NCBI GenBank assembly: GCA_023458055.1
Contig: JAEXAW010000012.1
Span: forward strand, 33,951 to 97,950
Direction of reading: 5' to 3'
Source: Pseudomonadota bacterium
GTDB lineage: Bacteria > Pseudomonadota > Alphaproteobacteria > Sphingomonadales > Sphingomonadaceae
DNA: 64,000 nucleotides
The notes beneath the pieces are model-generated. The model ran no database searches, was not told where the DNA came from, and saw only the letters and a list, made by a program, of their open reading frames with translations. The position numbers and the translations under genes were made by a program. Positions 51,736-59,512 of this stretch are shown here, piece after piece (position 1 is the first letter of the stretch; each line of letters starts with the position of its first letter).

Positions 51736-52635
51736 TTAGAAGCCGCGACCCTTCATTGCGGACAGCGCCCCGTCAGCCTGGATGCGGTCGAGCGATGGCA
51801 TCTCGCTCAAACCGACGGTCAGATCGGCGCTGTTATGAATGATGTTGGAACTGCCGTTGATGAGGACATGCTGCGCGATCTGGCCGATATTGCCATCGAC
51901 GCTCTGGCGGATGTCCGCACCTTCCGCCGCATTGTCGAGCGCAAGGCCGATTTGCGAGGGTTCCAATATGAACTGGATGCGGTCACCATCGGCCATCACA
52001 TGGGATTCGCTCCCGCTGATCGGCGTCATGCCGTTGGTGGCGGCGCGATTGACCGCATCGACCGGAACGATAGAAATCCGCATCGCATTGCCGGTGTGAT
52101 TATCCGTCCCCGCAATCACATTGCTCTGGACCGCACCCGCGACCGTTCCGAGACCGTTCACCGGGATGATATCGGTACCGCCGACCAGCGCGACATAATT
52201 ATCCTCCGACGCCGAGCCGAAGCGGTTAATATCCATCGTCGGATCGCCGTTGCGCGCCCAGCTCACATGGACCTGGGGGACGGCGCCTTCGGTCGATCCG
52301 CTTTTGAGGAAATCGACGCTGAAGAGGATGTTGGCAAAGGTGGTGATGCCATCGGGTCCTTGCCAGCTGGTGCCGAGCGAGATGCCGAAATAGCTGATCG
52401 CGTCGGGGCGGATATATTTGCCGCGCAGCGTATCAAGCTCCTCGTCGGCCAGGCGTGTCCCTGCGGCTTCGAGCTGCGGGATCATCCCGGCCGACGATTC
52501 GGCTGAAGCCGGCGCGGCAAGGGGGCAGATTGCCGCCGCGGCCATCAGCAGAACGACACAACCCGTGCGGGTTCGGGCGCGCCGTTGACTTTTATCGCGG
52601 CGGGATAAGGTATGAGCGGTCGAACGGGCAGCCAT
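51736..52635 (-). CDS. FapE-like exported protein with double-glycine-leader-like motif
   Basis: A 299-residue exported protein. ATG 52635 has GGAGG at 5 bases; a GTG 15 bases earlier overlaps the fapD-like stop. Signal peptide to about residue 45 (APASAES). Then QLEAAGTRLADEELDTLRGKYIRPDAISYFG: the LADEELDTLRG segment at 62-72 looks like the leader of C39-processed peptides (ELSxEELxxIxGG). The rest is beta-rich with Asn/Gly-rich stretches (VAGAVQSNVIAGTDNHTGNAM; VDGNIGQIAQHVLINGSSNIIHNS). Position directly after the C39 peptidase and the general layout match FapE, a minor component of Pseudomonas Fap fibrils. Confidence 0.65.
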   Translation of the reverse strand: MAARSTAHTLSRRDKSQRRARTRTGCVVLLMAAAAICPLAAPASAESSAGMIPQLEAAGTRLADEELDTLRGKYIRPDAISYFGISLGTSWQGPDGITTFANILFSVDFLKSGSTEGAVPQVHVSWARNGDPTMDINRFGSASEDNYVALVGGTDIIPVNGLGTVAGAVQSNVIAGTDNHTGNAMRISIVPVDAVNRAATNGMTPISGSESHVMADGDRIQFILEPSQIGLALDNAAEGADIRQSVDGNIGQIAQHVLINGSSNIIHNSADLTVGLSEMPSLDRIQADGALSAMKGRGF

Positions 52636-52646
52636 GACGGCCTCCT

Positions 52647-53384
52647 TCACATGATGAGGTTGATGCTGTGTCCAAGGCCGAAATCAAACAGTTCGGCATT
52701 GACCACGGGGGAGCGCAATTCGAACATGCGCTTGGCGGATAAGGGCGGAGGGGGGTTGAGAAGGACGCTGTTGGGATCAAAGCCATCGCCGACCACGACG
52801 AACAGCACATTGTTCCAGGCCTCCTCAAAGGCCTTGCGCGACATCACGCGGTTGCCCAGCGCAGGATCGCCGACCTGGACAAAGCCGTCGCTGACCTTGC
52901 GGATGACGACGAAATGCTTGTAGCCCTTGAGGTTGAGTAGCGCGATGGCCGGAACCTTCAGCTGGTTCAGCGCATCAAATTCGACGCGATAGCCTTCAGC
53001 CTTCATGCCGATGGCGAGCGCATAATTTTTCATGTCGAGCAGCGAAAAGCCCTTGTCGCGGACGATATCGGGGTCCGCGATCTTGAGCATGTTGACGAGC
53101 ACCTGCTGCTCGGTCGTCTTGCGGCCATAGGCTTGGTTGAAGATTGTTGCCATGGTCGCCGCGCCGCAGCTGAAATCGGTCTGCTGGCGCACTAGGCCAT
53201 CAAATTTCATGTCGCGCCAGCTTCTCACGCTGGCACGCACCGTCTGGCCGCCTTCAGCCACCTGCCCCATCCACAGGGCGGGGGCCTGCGCCGGTGCGGT
53301 CGCACAAGCGGGCAGCAAAGCGAGCGTCCCGACGAGGGCGGCAAGCTTCACTTTTTGGCCAAAAGAAGAACGGTGCTTCAACAC
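52647..53384 (-). CDS. FapD-like C39-family cysteine peptidase, lipoprotein
   Basis: A 245-residue C39-like peptidase. I place the start at GTG 53384, with AGGA upstream; the longer frame crosses a terminator-like hairpin. The signal peptide ends in LALLPAC (Cys27), a lipobox, so the protein is probably a lipoprotein. Catalytic residues: Cys73 in QQTDFSCGAATMATIFNQAYG, with Gln66/67 before it, His157 in GYKHFVVIRK and Asp173 in VGDPALGNR, all as in bacteriocin-processing C39 peptidases. In Pseudomonas the FapD C39 peptidase is needed for Fap secretion. Followed after 11 bases by the fapE-like gene that carries a possible cleavage leader. Confidence 0.82.
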   Translation of the reverse strand: MLKHRSSFGQKVKLAALVGTLALLPACATAPAQAPALWMGQVAEGGQTVRASVRSWRDMKFDGLVRQQTDFSCGAATMATIFNQAYGRKTTEQQVLVNMLKIADPDIVRDKGFSLLDMKNYALAIGMKAEGYRVEFDALNQLKVPAIALLNLKGYKHFVVIRKVSDGFVQVGDPALGNRVMSRKAFEEAWNNVLFVVVGDGFDPNSVLLNPPPPLSAKRMFELRSPVVNAELFDFGLGHSINLIM

Positions 53385-53427
53385 TATCGATAATCCTGTT
53401 ATGATCCGGGTCGGTGAGATCCTTGAA

Positions 53428-53455
53428 AAGAGGGGAGCCGTAAGGCCCCCCTCTT
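53428..53455 (-). terminator. Hairpin between fapC-like and fapD-like genes, possible attenuator
   Basis: AAGAGGGGAGCC-gtaa-GGCCCCCCTCTT forms a stem of about 12 pairs with one bulge. On the minus strand it lies 17 bases after the stop of the major repeat-protein gene and before the C39 peptidase gene. No long T run follows, so partial termination or 3' protection of the upstream mRNA is more likely than complete termination. Confidence 0.5.
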
Positions 53456-53471
53456 CCGCGGGCATGCGGTC

Positions 53472-54503
53472 TCAGCTGGGATCTTGGATTCCACCACCGC
53501 CCTGACCATCGCCGCCACCTGAAGAGGTTGCGATGGTGAGCGAGTTGAGTTGCTGGTTGCCAACACCGGCAGCCACATTCACACCGATATTGCCGGTACC
53601 GCTAACCGTGCCGACATTGGCATAATTGATGCTGTCCTGCTGTTCGGTGCCATTGCCGAGCGCGGTCTGGACCAGCCCTGCATTGGCTTCCGCCAGCGAG
53701 GAGTCGGTCGCAACAGCGAGCGTCAACAGATTGGCCTGCTGGTTGAAGGCACCGGCAGCCGCATTGACACCGATATTGCCATCACCCGAGATCGATCCGG
53801 TCCAGACGGAATTGCGGTCACGATAGTTGTTGGAACCGCCACCATTTTCCGGATCATCTTCGTCAAGCACATCACCCGGAGTCGCATAATGGGTTGTGCC
53901 CAACAGCGATTGGAACGAGGTGGTCGAAGCTTCCGCCCAGCCGCCATCATCCTTGTTCGGGCTGTCCGACGAGGACACCGCGAGCGCTGCCGAGTTCATC
54001 TGCATGTTGTAATAACCGGCGGCGATATTGACGCCGATATTGCCGGCACCCGATACGTCGAATTCATCGACCTTGTTGATGATCGGCGCAAAGAAACCGG
54101 CGCGGATTTGCGGCTGGGCCACACCGTCGGTCAGGCCATCACCCGGGTTCATGCCATGTTCGCTGACACCCGGTCCGAAGACGGGATCAACATACCCATT
54201 TTCACCGTTCAGTTCATTTTCTTCACGATATTGAACCGTCGAGAGGGCCTGGATCTGCTTGACATCGTTGACTGCAACGGCGGAGCTATCGACTTCGATA
54301 TTGCCGTTCATGGTAACGGTGCCTTCAAGGGCCACATCCTTGGTGTAGGTGACATCGGTGGTGACGCTGGTGTCGATATTGTTGGCATAGCGCAGATCAA
54401 GTTCGAGCGAGCTTTCGCCGTCCCCATGTTCCTGCGCCATCGCGGCGGTGCCGAACAACATGGCCGGCACGGCCGCAGCTACCAATAAGAGATGCTTTTT
54501 CAT
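53472..54503 (-). CDS. FapC-like repeat protein, candidate major amyloid subunit
   Basis: A 343-residue exported protein; signal peptide MKKHLLLVAAAVPAMLFGTAAMAQ (24 residues). Three imperfect repeats of about 29 residues at 150-178, 238-267 and 300-328, each with the core (V/I)SG-x-GNIGVN-x-AAG, then N-x-Q and a hydrophobic Leu/Ala-Val/Ile stretch; a degenerate copy at 64-87. Linkers are acidic and Gly/Asn/Asp-rich (DEDDPENGGGSNN), and the C-terminus is glycine-rich. No cysteine. This is the architecture of FapC/FapB: amyloid repeats separated by disordered linkers. AAGGAAG precedes the ATG. Its length and position between fapB-like and fapD-like genes suggest the main fibril protein. Confidence 0.72.
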   Translation of the reverse strand: MKKHLLLVAAAVPAMLFGTAAMAQEHGDGESSLELDLRYANNIDTSVTTDVTYTKDVALEGTVTMNGNIEVDSSAVAVNDVKQIQALSTVQYREENELNGENGYVDPVFGPGVSEHGMNPGDGLTDGVAQPQIRAGFFAPIINKVDEFDVSGAGNIGVNIAAGYYNMQMNSAALAVSSSDSPNKDDGGWAEASTTSFQSLLGTTHYATPGDVLDEDDPENGGGSNNYRDRNSVWTGSISGDGNIGVNAAAGAFNQQANLLTLAVATDSSLAEANAGLVQTALGNGTEQQDSINYANVGTVSGTGNIGVNVAAGVGNQQLNSLTIATSSGGGDGQGGGGIQDPS

Positions 54504-54536
54504 GACAACTTCCTTTCCTTACACTTACTTGCTTAC

Positions 54537-55145
54537 TTACTGTGGGTTCGCCGGTGCCGTGACAGACAGGGCGAAGCTGTTGGCAGACGAATTGTCTGCG
54601 CCGCCGATCAAATTTACCTGGGCAAGACCGCTGCTCCCCTGAAACGCGCCGGGCGATAGTTCGACGGCGTGATCAGCGGGTTCGGCCTTGCCAGTTCCCC
54701 TGTTCGGTTCTGTAGAGGCGCGGGTTTGCCCAAGCATCGCTTCGGAAAGCCCGCTGCCCTCAATTCCTATGGCCATGACGGCCAGATTGATTTCTTGATT
54801 GCCGCTCCCGGCGGCGACATTGACCGAGGTCATGCCCGATGCACCGGCAAAGGCATCGCCTTCGATCGCCGCGAAGGCGGAGCGTTGTGCGTCCCCATTT
54901 TTTACGCCGATCTGGCTCACGGTTCCGACCCCGGCCGCCGTGTCACCAAGCGCCACCAGGGCTGCATTAACCTGCTGGTTGAGCGCGCCGGAGGCCGCGT
55001 TGACCGCGATGCGGCCCGTGCTGCTCTGACCGACATCGCCGGTGATAACGACTATGTCCTTCGCGGGGTCGGGAGGCGTCGATTGCGCCGCCGCGCCGGT
55101 GCCGACGCTCGCTGCAACCATGATAAAAATGTGAGCCATGCGCAT
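54537..55145 (-). CDS. FapB-like repeat protein, candidate minor/nucleating subunit
   Basis: A 202-residue exported protein (signal peptide MRMAHIFIMVAASVGTGAAAQ, 21 residues). Three repeats at about 39-67, 100-127 and 169-195 share the same pattern as the next gene's protein: S/A-x-G-x-x-x-VN-x-A-x-G-x-x-N(Q)-x-x-N followed by a hydrophobic tail (ALVALG, AVMAIG, FALSV). The third repeat is degenerate. No cysteine. ATG 55145 lies 1 base after the preceding stop and behind GGAGG, so it is translationally coupled to the first gene. In Pseudomonas FapB is the smaller subunit thought to nucleate fibrils. Confidence 0.7.
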   Translation of the reverse strand: MRMAHIFIMVAASVGTGAAAQSTPPDPAKDIVVITGDVGQSSTGRIAVNAASGALNQQVNAALVALGDTAAGVGTVSQIGVKNGDAQRSAFAAIEGDAFAGASGMTSVNVAAGSGNQEINLAVMAIGIEGSGLSEAMLGQTRASTEPNRGTGKAEPADHAVELSPGAFQGSSGLAQVNLIGGADNSSANSFALSVTAPANPQ

Positions 55146-55146
55146 A

Positions 55147-55710
55147 TCAATTCCCTCCGTTCGGAAGAGCGGTGCGAACCGCAGTCATCGCGCCGCCTAT
55201 GGCCGACAAGCCCTGGCCCAGCGCCGCGCCGATGCTCCCGGTGCCCAAACCCATGGTGGAAGGATTATTCTGGCCGCCAAAAGCCGAGGATGCATCGCCC
55301 AGCCGCTCGGGTTGCAGCGCATCGCGGACCAAGCCGCCGACTCCATTCAGTGCGCCATTGTCGCCCGAAATACCGCCCGCTTCGCTGTCCGTGATCGGCT
55401 TCAATCCCATGGTGAGCGCGTCGATGATGGTTGCCGACTTGTCCGTCTGGACGACCACCGGCACGCCGGGTTCGCCCTTGGCCTGGGCCGGGCGCATCGG
55501 CACATCGCGCAGCACAATAATCTCGCCACGCGGGGGTGTAGTTCCGGATATATTGGACGATGCCGCCTGTTGGGCCTGGGCTCCATAAGATGGAACCAGC
55601 ATGGCAAAGGCAATCGGTATGAGCCGAACCCGAAAGTCAAAGCTGCCAAATAGGCCAGATAGTCTGTGCGCTGGACGCAATGATCCTTGCGCTGCCTGCG
55701 TATAAGGCAT
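55147..55710 (-). CDS. Exported protein in FapA position
   Basis: A 187-residue protein, first gene of the locus; ATG 55710 has AGGGAG at 9 bases. A long N-terminal region (PYTQAAQGSLRPAHRLSGLFG) precedes the hydrophobic signal segment (RLIPIAFAMLVPSYGAQAQ). The mature part starts with PPRGEIIVLRDVPMRPAQ, and ends Gly/Ala/Asn-rich (GLGTGSIGAALGQGLSAIGGAM). No similarity that I can state beyond position and size; in Pseudomonas the first gene, fapA, encodes a small exported protein that modulates fibril composition. The downstream fapB-like gene overlaps by context, with TGATATG at the junction. Confidence 0.6.
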   Translation of the reverse strand: MPYTQAAQGSLRPAHRLSGLFGSFDFRVRLIPIAFAMLVPSYGAQAQQAASSNISGTTPPRGEIIVLRDVPMRPAQAKGEPGVPVVVQTDKSATIIDALTMGLKPITDSEAGGISGDNGALNGVGGLVRDALQPERLGDASSAFGGQNNPSTMGLGTGSIGAALGQGLSAIGGAMTAVRTALPNGGN

Positions 55711-55927
55711 CGCTATTTCTCCCTGCGACCGGATTAGAGTTTCAAAATGCTGCGATGAGGAACATGAAAGAAAAATATCCCCTTGCGGGACTGGTTTCCG
55801 TTCACTTGTCAGCACTTATCGAACGAGGCGGAATTTACATGCCTGTTACATGATTCGCGTCATCAAAATTGATTATGCCGCGCATTTTGTTGAATTTTTA
55901 ACCTAAATATCTGGTTAATAAAAATAA
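55711..55927 (-). promoter_or_regulatory. Probable promoter region of the fap-like operon
   Basis: About 215 bases, AT-rich (around 55855-55930 with TTTAACCTAAATAT and TAATAAAAATAATTAA), between the LuxR-type gene and the first locus gene, all read leftward. The compositional drop is typical for a regulated promoter. I see no certain -35/-10 or operator repeat. Confidence 0.4.
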
Positions 55928-56593
55928 TTAACGGATGCGAAAAGGCGCAAGACGGCACCACAGCTCCTCACGATGGGTCACGCCGATCTTGTCATAGATG
56001 CGATGGATATGGGTGCGCACCGTGTTGATCGAAACCTTCTGCGCGTCCGCAATCTTATGCGGGGGATTTCCGTTGAGGAGGTGGGCGACAATATCATTTT
56101 CCGTAGCTGTCAAACCGAACACCGAAACGAAATTGATCCATTGCATCGGCCTGTCCTCAAGCAGCGCGAAGCTAACCCCAATCATCCGTTCCTTGTTCGA
56201 TCGCCCGAGTTCGGCGGCCTGAACCAGCAAGGGCACCTGCCGCTTGGGTGCAGACAACATCATGGTGGCTACCTCGTCGGGTCCGACATGGAGGAGCGCT
56301 TCGAAATTTTCGCACTCGCTCCGGCACACCAGCTGGACACGCCCGTCGTTCAGGGTGAAAGCACCACCGCGATGAAGATAGGCCCAAGCGGCCTGATCCG
56401 CGCCAAGCAGCCGCCGCTCAAGCGTAAGCAACATGCGGTGGCGACCGTCGATACAGCCCCAATTATCGAGATGAAGGATGTGCGGCGGTGGCTCCGGCAC
56501 GGAACTTCCCCGCCGCGTTATCTGCGGAGAAAGGGTGATATTCGCGCACGTCGAAAGAAAAGGCCGCATCAATTTGGTCCGAATCCATATCAT
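55928..56593 (-). CDS. LuxR-family transcriptional regulator
   Basis: A 221-residue protein with a C-terminal LuxR-type HTH (about 160-215: LTATENDIVAHLLNGNPPHKIADAQKVSINTVRTHIHRIYDKIGVTHREEL). The N-terminal 150 residues have no receiver or autoinducer domain that I recognise (GRVQLVCRSECENFEALLHVG; MLSAPKRQVPLL). It stands upstream of the fap-like operon on the same strand, separated by 217 bases, so it is a likely regulator of it. The start is uncertain (ATG 56593 or ATG 56569). Confidence 0.8.
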   Translation of the reverse strand: MIWIRTKLMRPFLSTCANITLSPQITRRGSSVPEPPPHILHLDNWGCIDGRHRMLLTLERRLLGADQAAWAYLHRGGAFTLNDGRVQLVCRSECENFEALLHVGPDEVATMMLSAPKRQVPLLVQAAELGRSNKERMIGVSFALLEDRPMQWINFVSVFGLTATENDIVAHLLNGNPPHKIADAQKVSINTVRTHIHRIYDKIGVTHREELWCRLAPFRIR

Positions 56594-56789
56594 GTTGGTT
56601 TCGATGAAAGCAGATCGCCGGGTATCCTGATTGGCACCCGCTCGCTTCCTTTGTGCGACTCGCCCTATTATGCTGGATCATGTAACGCTGTGCAAACTCT
56701 AACGTACGCTAACCCAGTGTGTCGCTAAGGCGGTGGATATTATTATACTACCGACGAGATGCCGCGCGATGTGGGACCGAATTCTTTCT

Positions 56790-58244
56790 TCACGCAAAAT
56801 CAAGAACCCCATCGTCAAGCGATGAAAAGCGAAGATGCAAAAGATCGCGCATGTAATTTTGGTGGATGCGCCAGGGCGTGCGATCACCTTGCTTTGGAAG
56901 ATCCGCTTCGCCGCGTTGGAGATAGCCGGAGGACATTTCGACCCACGGGCGTTCCTCGACCGAAGGATCGCGCTGGGGTACCGCCTGCCGATAGCCTTTC
57001 TGGTCCATATAATTGATGAGACGGCAAAGATAGGCGCAGGTCAGTTCGCACTTCAGCGTCCACGACGCGTTCGTATAGCCAAAGCAGGCGAGGAAATTCG
57101 GCAGACCGCTGAACATCATCGCCTTATAGCCCATAAGACTGGACGTTTTTTTGAAGGCACCATCTATGGATATTTGGGCGCCGCCCAGATTTTGCAATTT
57201 GAGGCCGGTGGCGCTCACAACAATATCGGCATCGAGATGCTGGCCGGATGCGAGAATGATCCCGCTGCGGTCGAACCGCGCGACGCTGTCCGTGATGATC
57301 GAAGCTTTGCCGGAGCGTAAAGCCATGAACAGATCACCATCGGGCGCTATGCACAAGCGCTGGTCCCACGGATTATAATGCGGGTTGAAATGCTCATCGA
57401 TCGGGAAGTCTCTTCCCATATAAGCTTCTACATAGCCGCGCAGCCGTGCTCGGGCTCGCTGAGGATGTTTGCGCGTATGGCGGAACATGATGCTGTCGAG
57501 GAGAATGTTGCGCCAGCGTACCAGCGCGTGCGCAATTCTTAGTGGGGCATGTCCGTGCAGCCAGCGGGCGAGCTTGTCGATCCGTGGTGCCGGGGCTACA
57601 TAACTTGGGGAACGTTGCAGCATAGTAATATGCGCGGTTTTTTCGGCCATCGCGGGAATGAGCGTGACAGCTGTCGCGCCGCTGCCGATGACGACCACGC
57701 GCTTGCCTTCATAGTCGAGATTTTCGGGCCAGAATTGGGGGTGCACAAACGCGCCCTCAAACGTATCCAGTCCAGCAAAGGCGGGGGTATAAGATTCCTC
57801 ATAATCATAATAGCCGCTGCACTGGAACAAAAAGCGGCTGGCGAACAGTTTTTCGCTACCGTCGGAACATTTGATGCGCGATTGCCACTCGCTTTTGACG
57901 CTATCCCAATTGGCGCTGACGAGCTTGTGATTAAAATGAATATGCTGGTCGATGCCATATTCACGCGCCGTGTCGCGAACATAGTCACGGATCAGCGGCC
58001 CATCAGCCAGCGGTATCGACCCCGGCCAAGGCTTGAACGAATAGCCCAGCGTGTGCATGTCGCTATCTGATCGGATGCCAGGATAGCGGAAAAAGTCCCA
58101 CGTGCCGCCGATGGCGTCGCGCGCCTCCAATATTGCATAGCTTTTGTCCGGGCAGCGCTTTTGCAGATACCATCCGGCGCAAATGCCGGAGAGGCCCGCA
58201 CCGATGACCAGCACATCAACCCACTCTGCGGTACTGCTGCTCAT
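56790..58244 (-). CDS. Flavin-containing monooxygenase, Baeyer-Villiger type
   Basis: A 484-residue flavoprotein. FAD motif VLVIGAGLSGICAGWYLQ at the start, the Baeyer-Villiger fingerprint F-x-G-x3-H-x3-W-P as FEGAFVHPQFWP, and NADPH motif VVVIGSGATAVTLIPAM. RYPGIRSDSDMHTLGYSF and IGGTWDFF are usual for class I BVMOs. It would insert oxygen next to a carbonyl, giving an ester or lactone. The start overlaps the serine hydrolase stop by 4 bases. Last gene of the leftward catabolic unit. Substrate unknown. Confidence 0.88.
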   Translation of the reverse strand: MSSSTAEWVDVLVIGAGLSGICAGWYLQKRCPDKSYAILEARDAIGGTWDFFRYPGIRSDSDMHTLGYSFKPWPGSIPLADGPLIRDYVRDTAREYGIDQHIHFNHKLVSANWDSVKSEWQSRIKCSDGSEKLFASRFLFQCSGYYDYEESYTPAFAGLDTFEGAFVHPQFWPENLDYEGKRVVVIGSGATAVTLIPAMAEKTAHITMLQRSPSYVAPAPRIDKLARWLHGHAPLRIAHALVRWRNILLDSIMFRHTRKHPQRARARLRGYVEAYMGRDFPIDEHFNPHYNPWDQRLCIAPDGDLFMALRSGKASIITDSVARFDRSGIILASGQHLDADIVVSATGLKLQNLGGAQISIDGAFKKTSSLMGYKAMMFSGLPNFLACFGYTNASWTLKCELTCAYLCRLINYMDQKGYRQAVPQRDPSVEERPWVEMSSGYLQRGEADLPKQGDRTPWRIHQNYMRDLLHLRFSSLDDGVLDFA

Positions 58245-59485
58245 TTTTTCACCAATTTAAGGATACGCTCAAAAAAGGCAGTCTGACGCTCGCCGCGCGC
58301 CGGATCATTGTCACCGCCGACAGTGCTTTGTGCGCTGTTAAGCGCGATCACCGTATGGGTGGCTGGATCGATGATAATGAGCTGCCCGCCATTGCCCATC
58401 GCGCCATAGCGACCCTTCAGGAAATTCCACCACTGGAAGCCGTACGCCGCTTTATCTCCGATTGGGACGAGGGGCTTGGTCATGGTTTCGAGATAGTCTT
58501 TCGGGAGTTTCCCCATTGCGCCGTCCATGATGAACATGCCGAACCGTGCATTGTCGCGCAGCGATGCGGAAATGCAGCAACCGCCCATTTCATTGAAGCT
58601 CCAATCCACCATCCAGAACGCATCGCGCTCCATGCCATATGGCTTCCACACTTTTTCGGACAGATATTGAGCCAGCGGCTTGCCGGTGGCGCGCTTGACG
58701 AGAACGCCCAGCAGCGTGCTTTCACCGGTTGAGTAATGCCATTTAGTACCGGGAGGTACAGCGCGTTTCAACCGGCGCACATAGGAGATGGTGCTATCCT
58801 CCCCGGCAGGCGGTGGATCGCGGAACATGCGCGACACATCGGCCTCAGGATTGCCATAGGTTTCATCCCAGGCCACGCCCGACATCATCAGCAACGCCTG
58901 CTTGATGCTAACCCCATCATAGGCGCTGCCCTTGAGTTCGGGAAGATAGGTGGTCATCTGGTCATCGATGGATTTGATATAGCCGTCCGCAATCGCCATA
59001 CCGAGCAGGGTCGAGGTGAACGACTTTGCCATCGAGAAGCTCGTATATTTTTGATCCTGCGAATAGCCGCGCTTGTAGCGTTCGAGCCGGATTTTGCCAT
59101 CAGTAACAACCAGCAATCCGGCCATATGGTTTTCATCCATTACCGCCGCAATATCCTTTTCAGGAATGGAGAGTTTGCTCCCTTGAGGCAGCGTGCGAAT
59201 CTTACCGCCCGCCTTGATAAGCGTGCCGCTGTAAAGCTGATCCATCGAACGGAAGCGGAGGTTCTTTTCGGCCTGAGTCCAGAACAGCATATTGGAATCG
59301 CGAGCATCCTTAAACGGTTGCGTTCGTTTCGACCGCGATACGATGGCGGGATCGATGCCGCTCGCCCGGACAATGTCATCGACGATTTGCGCTTCGGTTT
59401 TTGGCGCGGGCGTACTGGTTTGCGCGAGCGCCGGAAATGCGGTGAAACAGAGAGTCAAGGCGAGCGTCATGGTTAGGCGAGACAT
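58241..59485 (-). CDS. Serine hydrolase (beta-lactamase/esterase EstB-like), exported
   Basis: A 414-residue protein of the class C beta-lactamase-like serine hydrolase family. Signal peptide MSRLTMTLALTLCFTAFPALAQ. Catalytic SMAK at residues 151-154 (SFSMAKSFTSTLLG) and a Tyr-x-Ser/Thr motif in WHYSTGESTLLG; HTVIALNSAQS is near the third motif position. Such proteins are often esterases acting on small esters or lactones. ATG 59485 behind GGAG. In this cluster it could cleave the ester or lactone made by the downstream monooxygenase, with which it overlaps by 4 bases. Confidence 0.88.
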   Translation of the reverse strand: MSRLTMTLALTLCFTAFPALAQTSTPAPKTEAQIVDDIVRASGIDPAIVSRSKRTQPFKDARDSNMLFWTQAEKNLRFRSMDQLYSGTLIKAGGKIRTLPQGSKLSIPEKDIAAVMDENHMAGLLVVTDGKIRLERYKRGYSQDQKYTSFSMAKSFTSTLLGMAIADGYIKSIDDQMTTYLPELKGSAYDGVSIKQALLMMSGVAWDETYGNPEADVSRMFRDPPPAGEDSTISYVRRLKRAVPPGTKWHYSTGESTLLGVLVKRATGKPLAQYLSEKVWKPYGMERDAFWMVDWSFNEMGGCCISASLRDNARFGMFIMDGAMGKLPKDYLETMTKPLVPIGDKAAYGFQWWNFLKGRYGAMGNGGQLIIIDPATHTVIALNSAQSTVGGDNDPARGERQTAFFERILKLVKK

Positions 59486-59512
59486 AAAATTCTCCTCATC
59501 ATGCAAAAAGGG

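Noticed and set aside
53384..53472. Bacteriocin export system, because of the C39 peptidase
   Set aside because: No ABC transporter is fused to or near the C39 domain, and the neighbouring proteins are large Sec-exported repeat proteins, not short peptides.
49653..55710. Curli, type VIII secretion or autotransporter adhesin as explanation for the repeat-protein cluster
   Set aside because: There is no CsgG-like lipoprotein pore or CsgE/F, and the repeat proteins have no autotransporter barrel; the C39 peptidase and coiled-coil barrel protein point to a Fap-type system instead.
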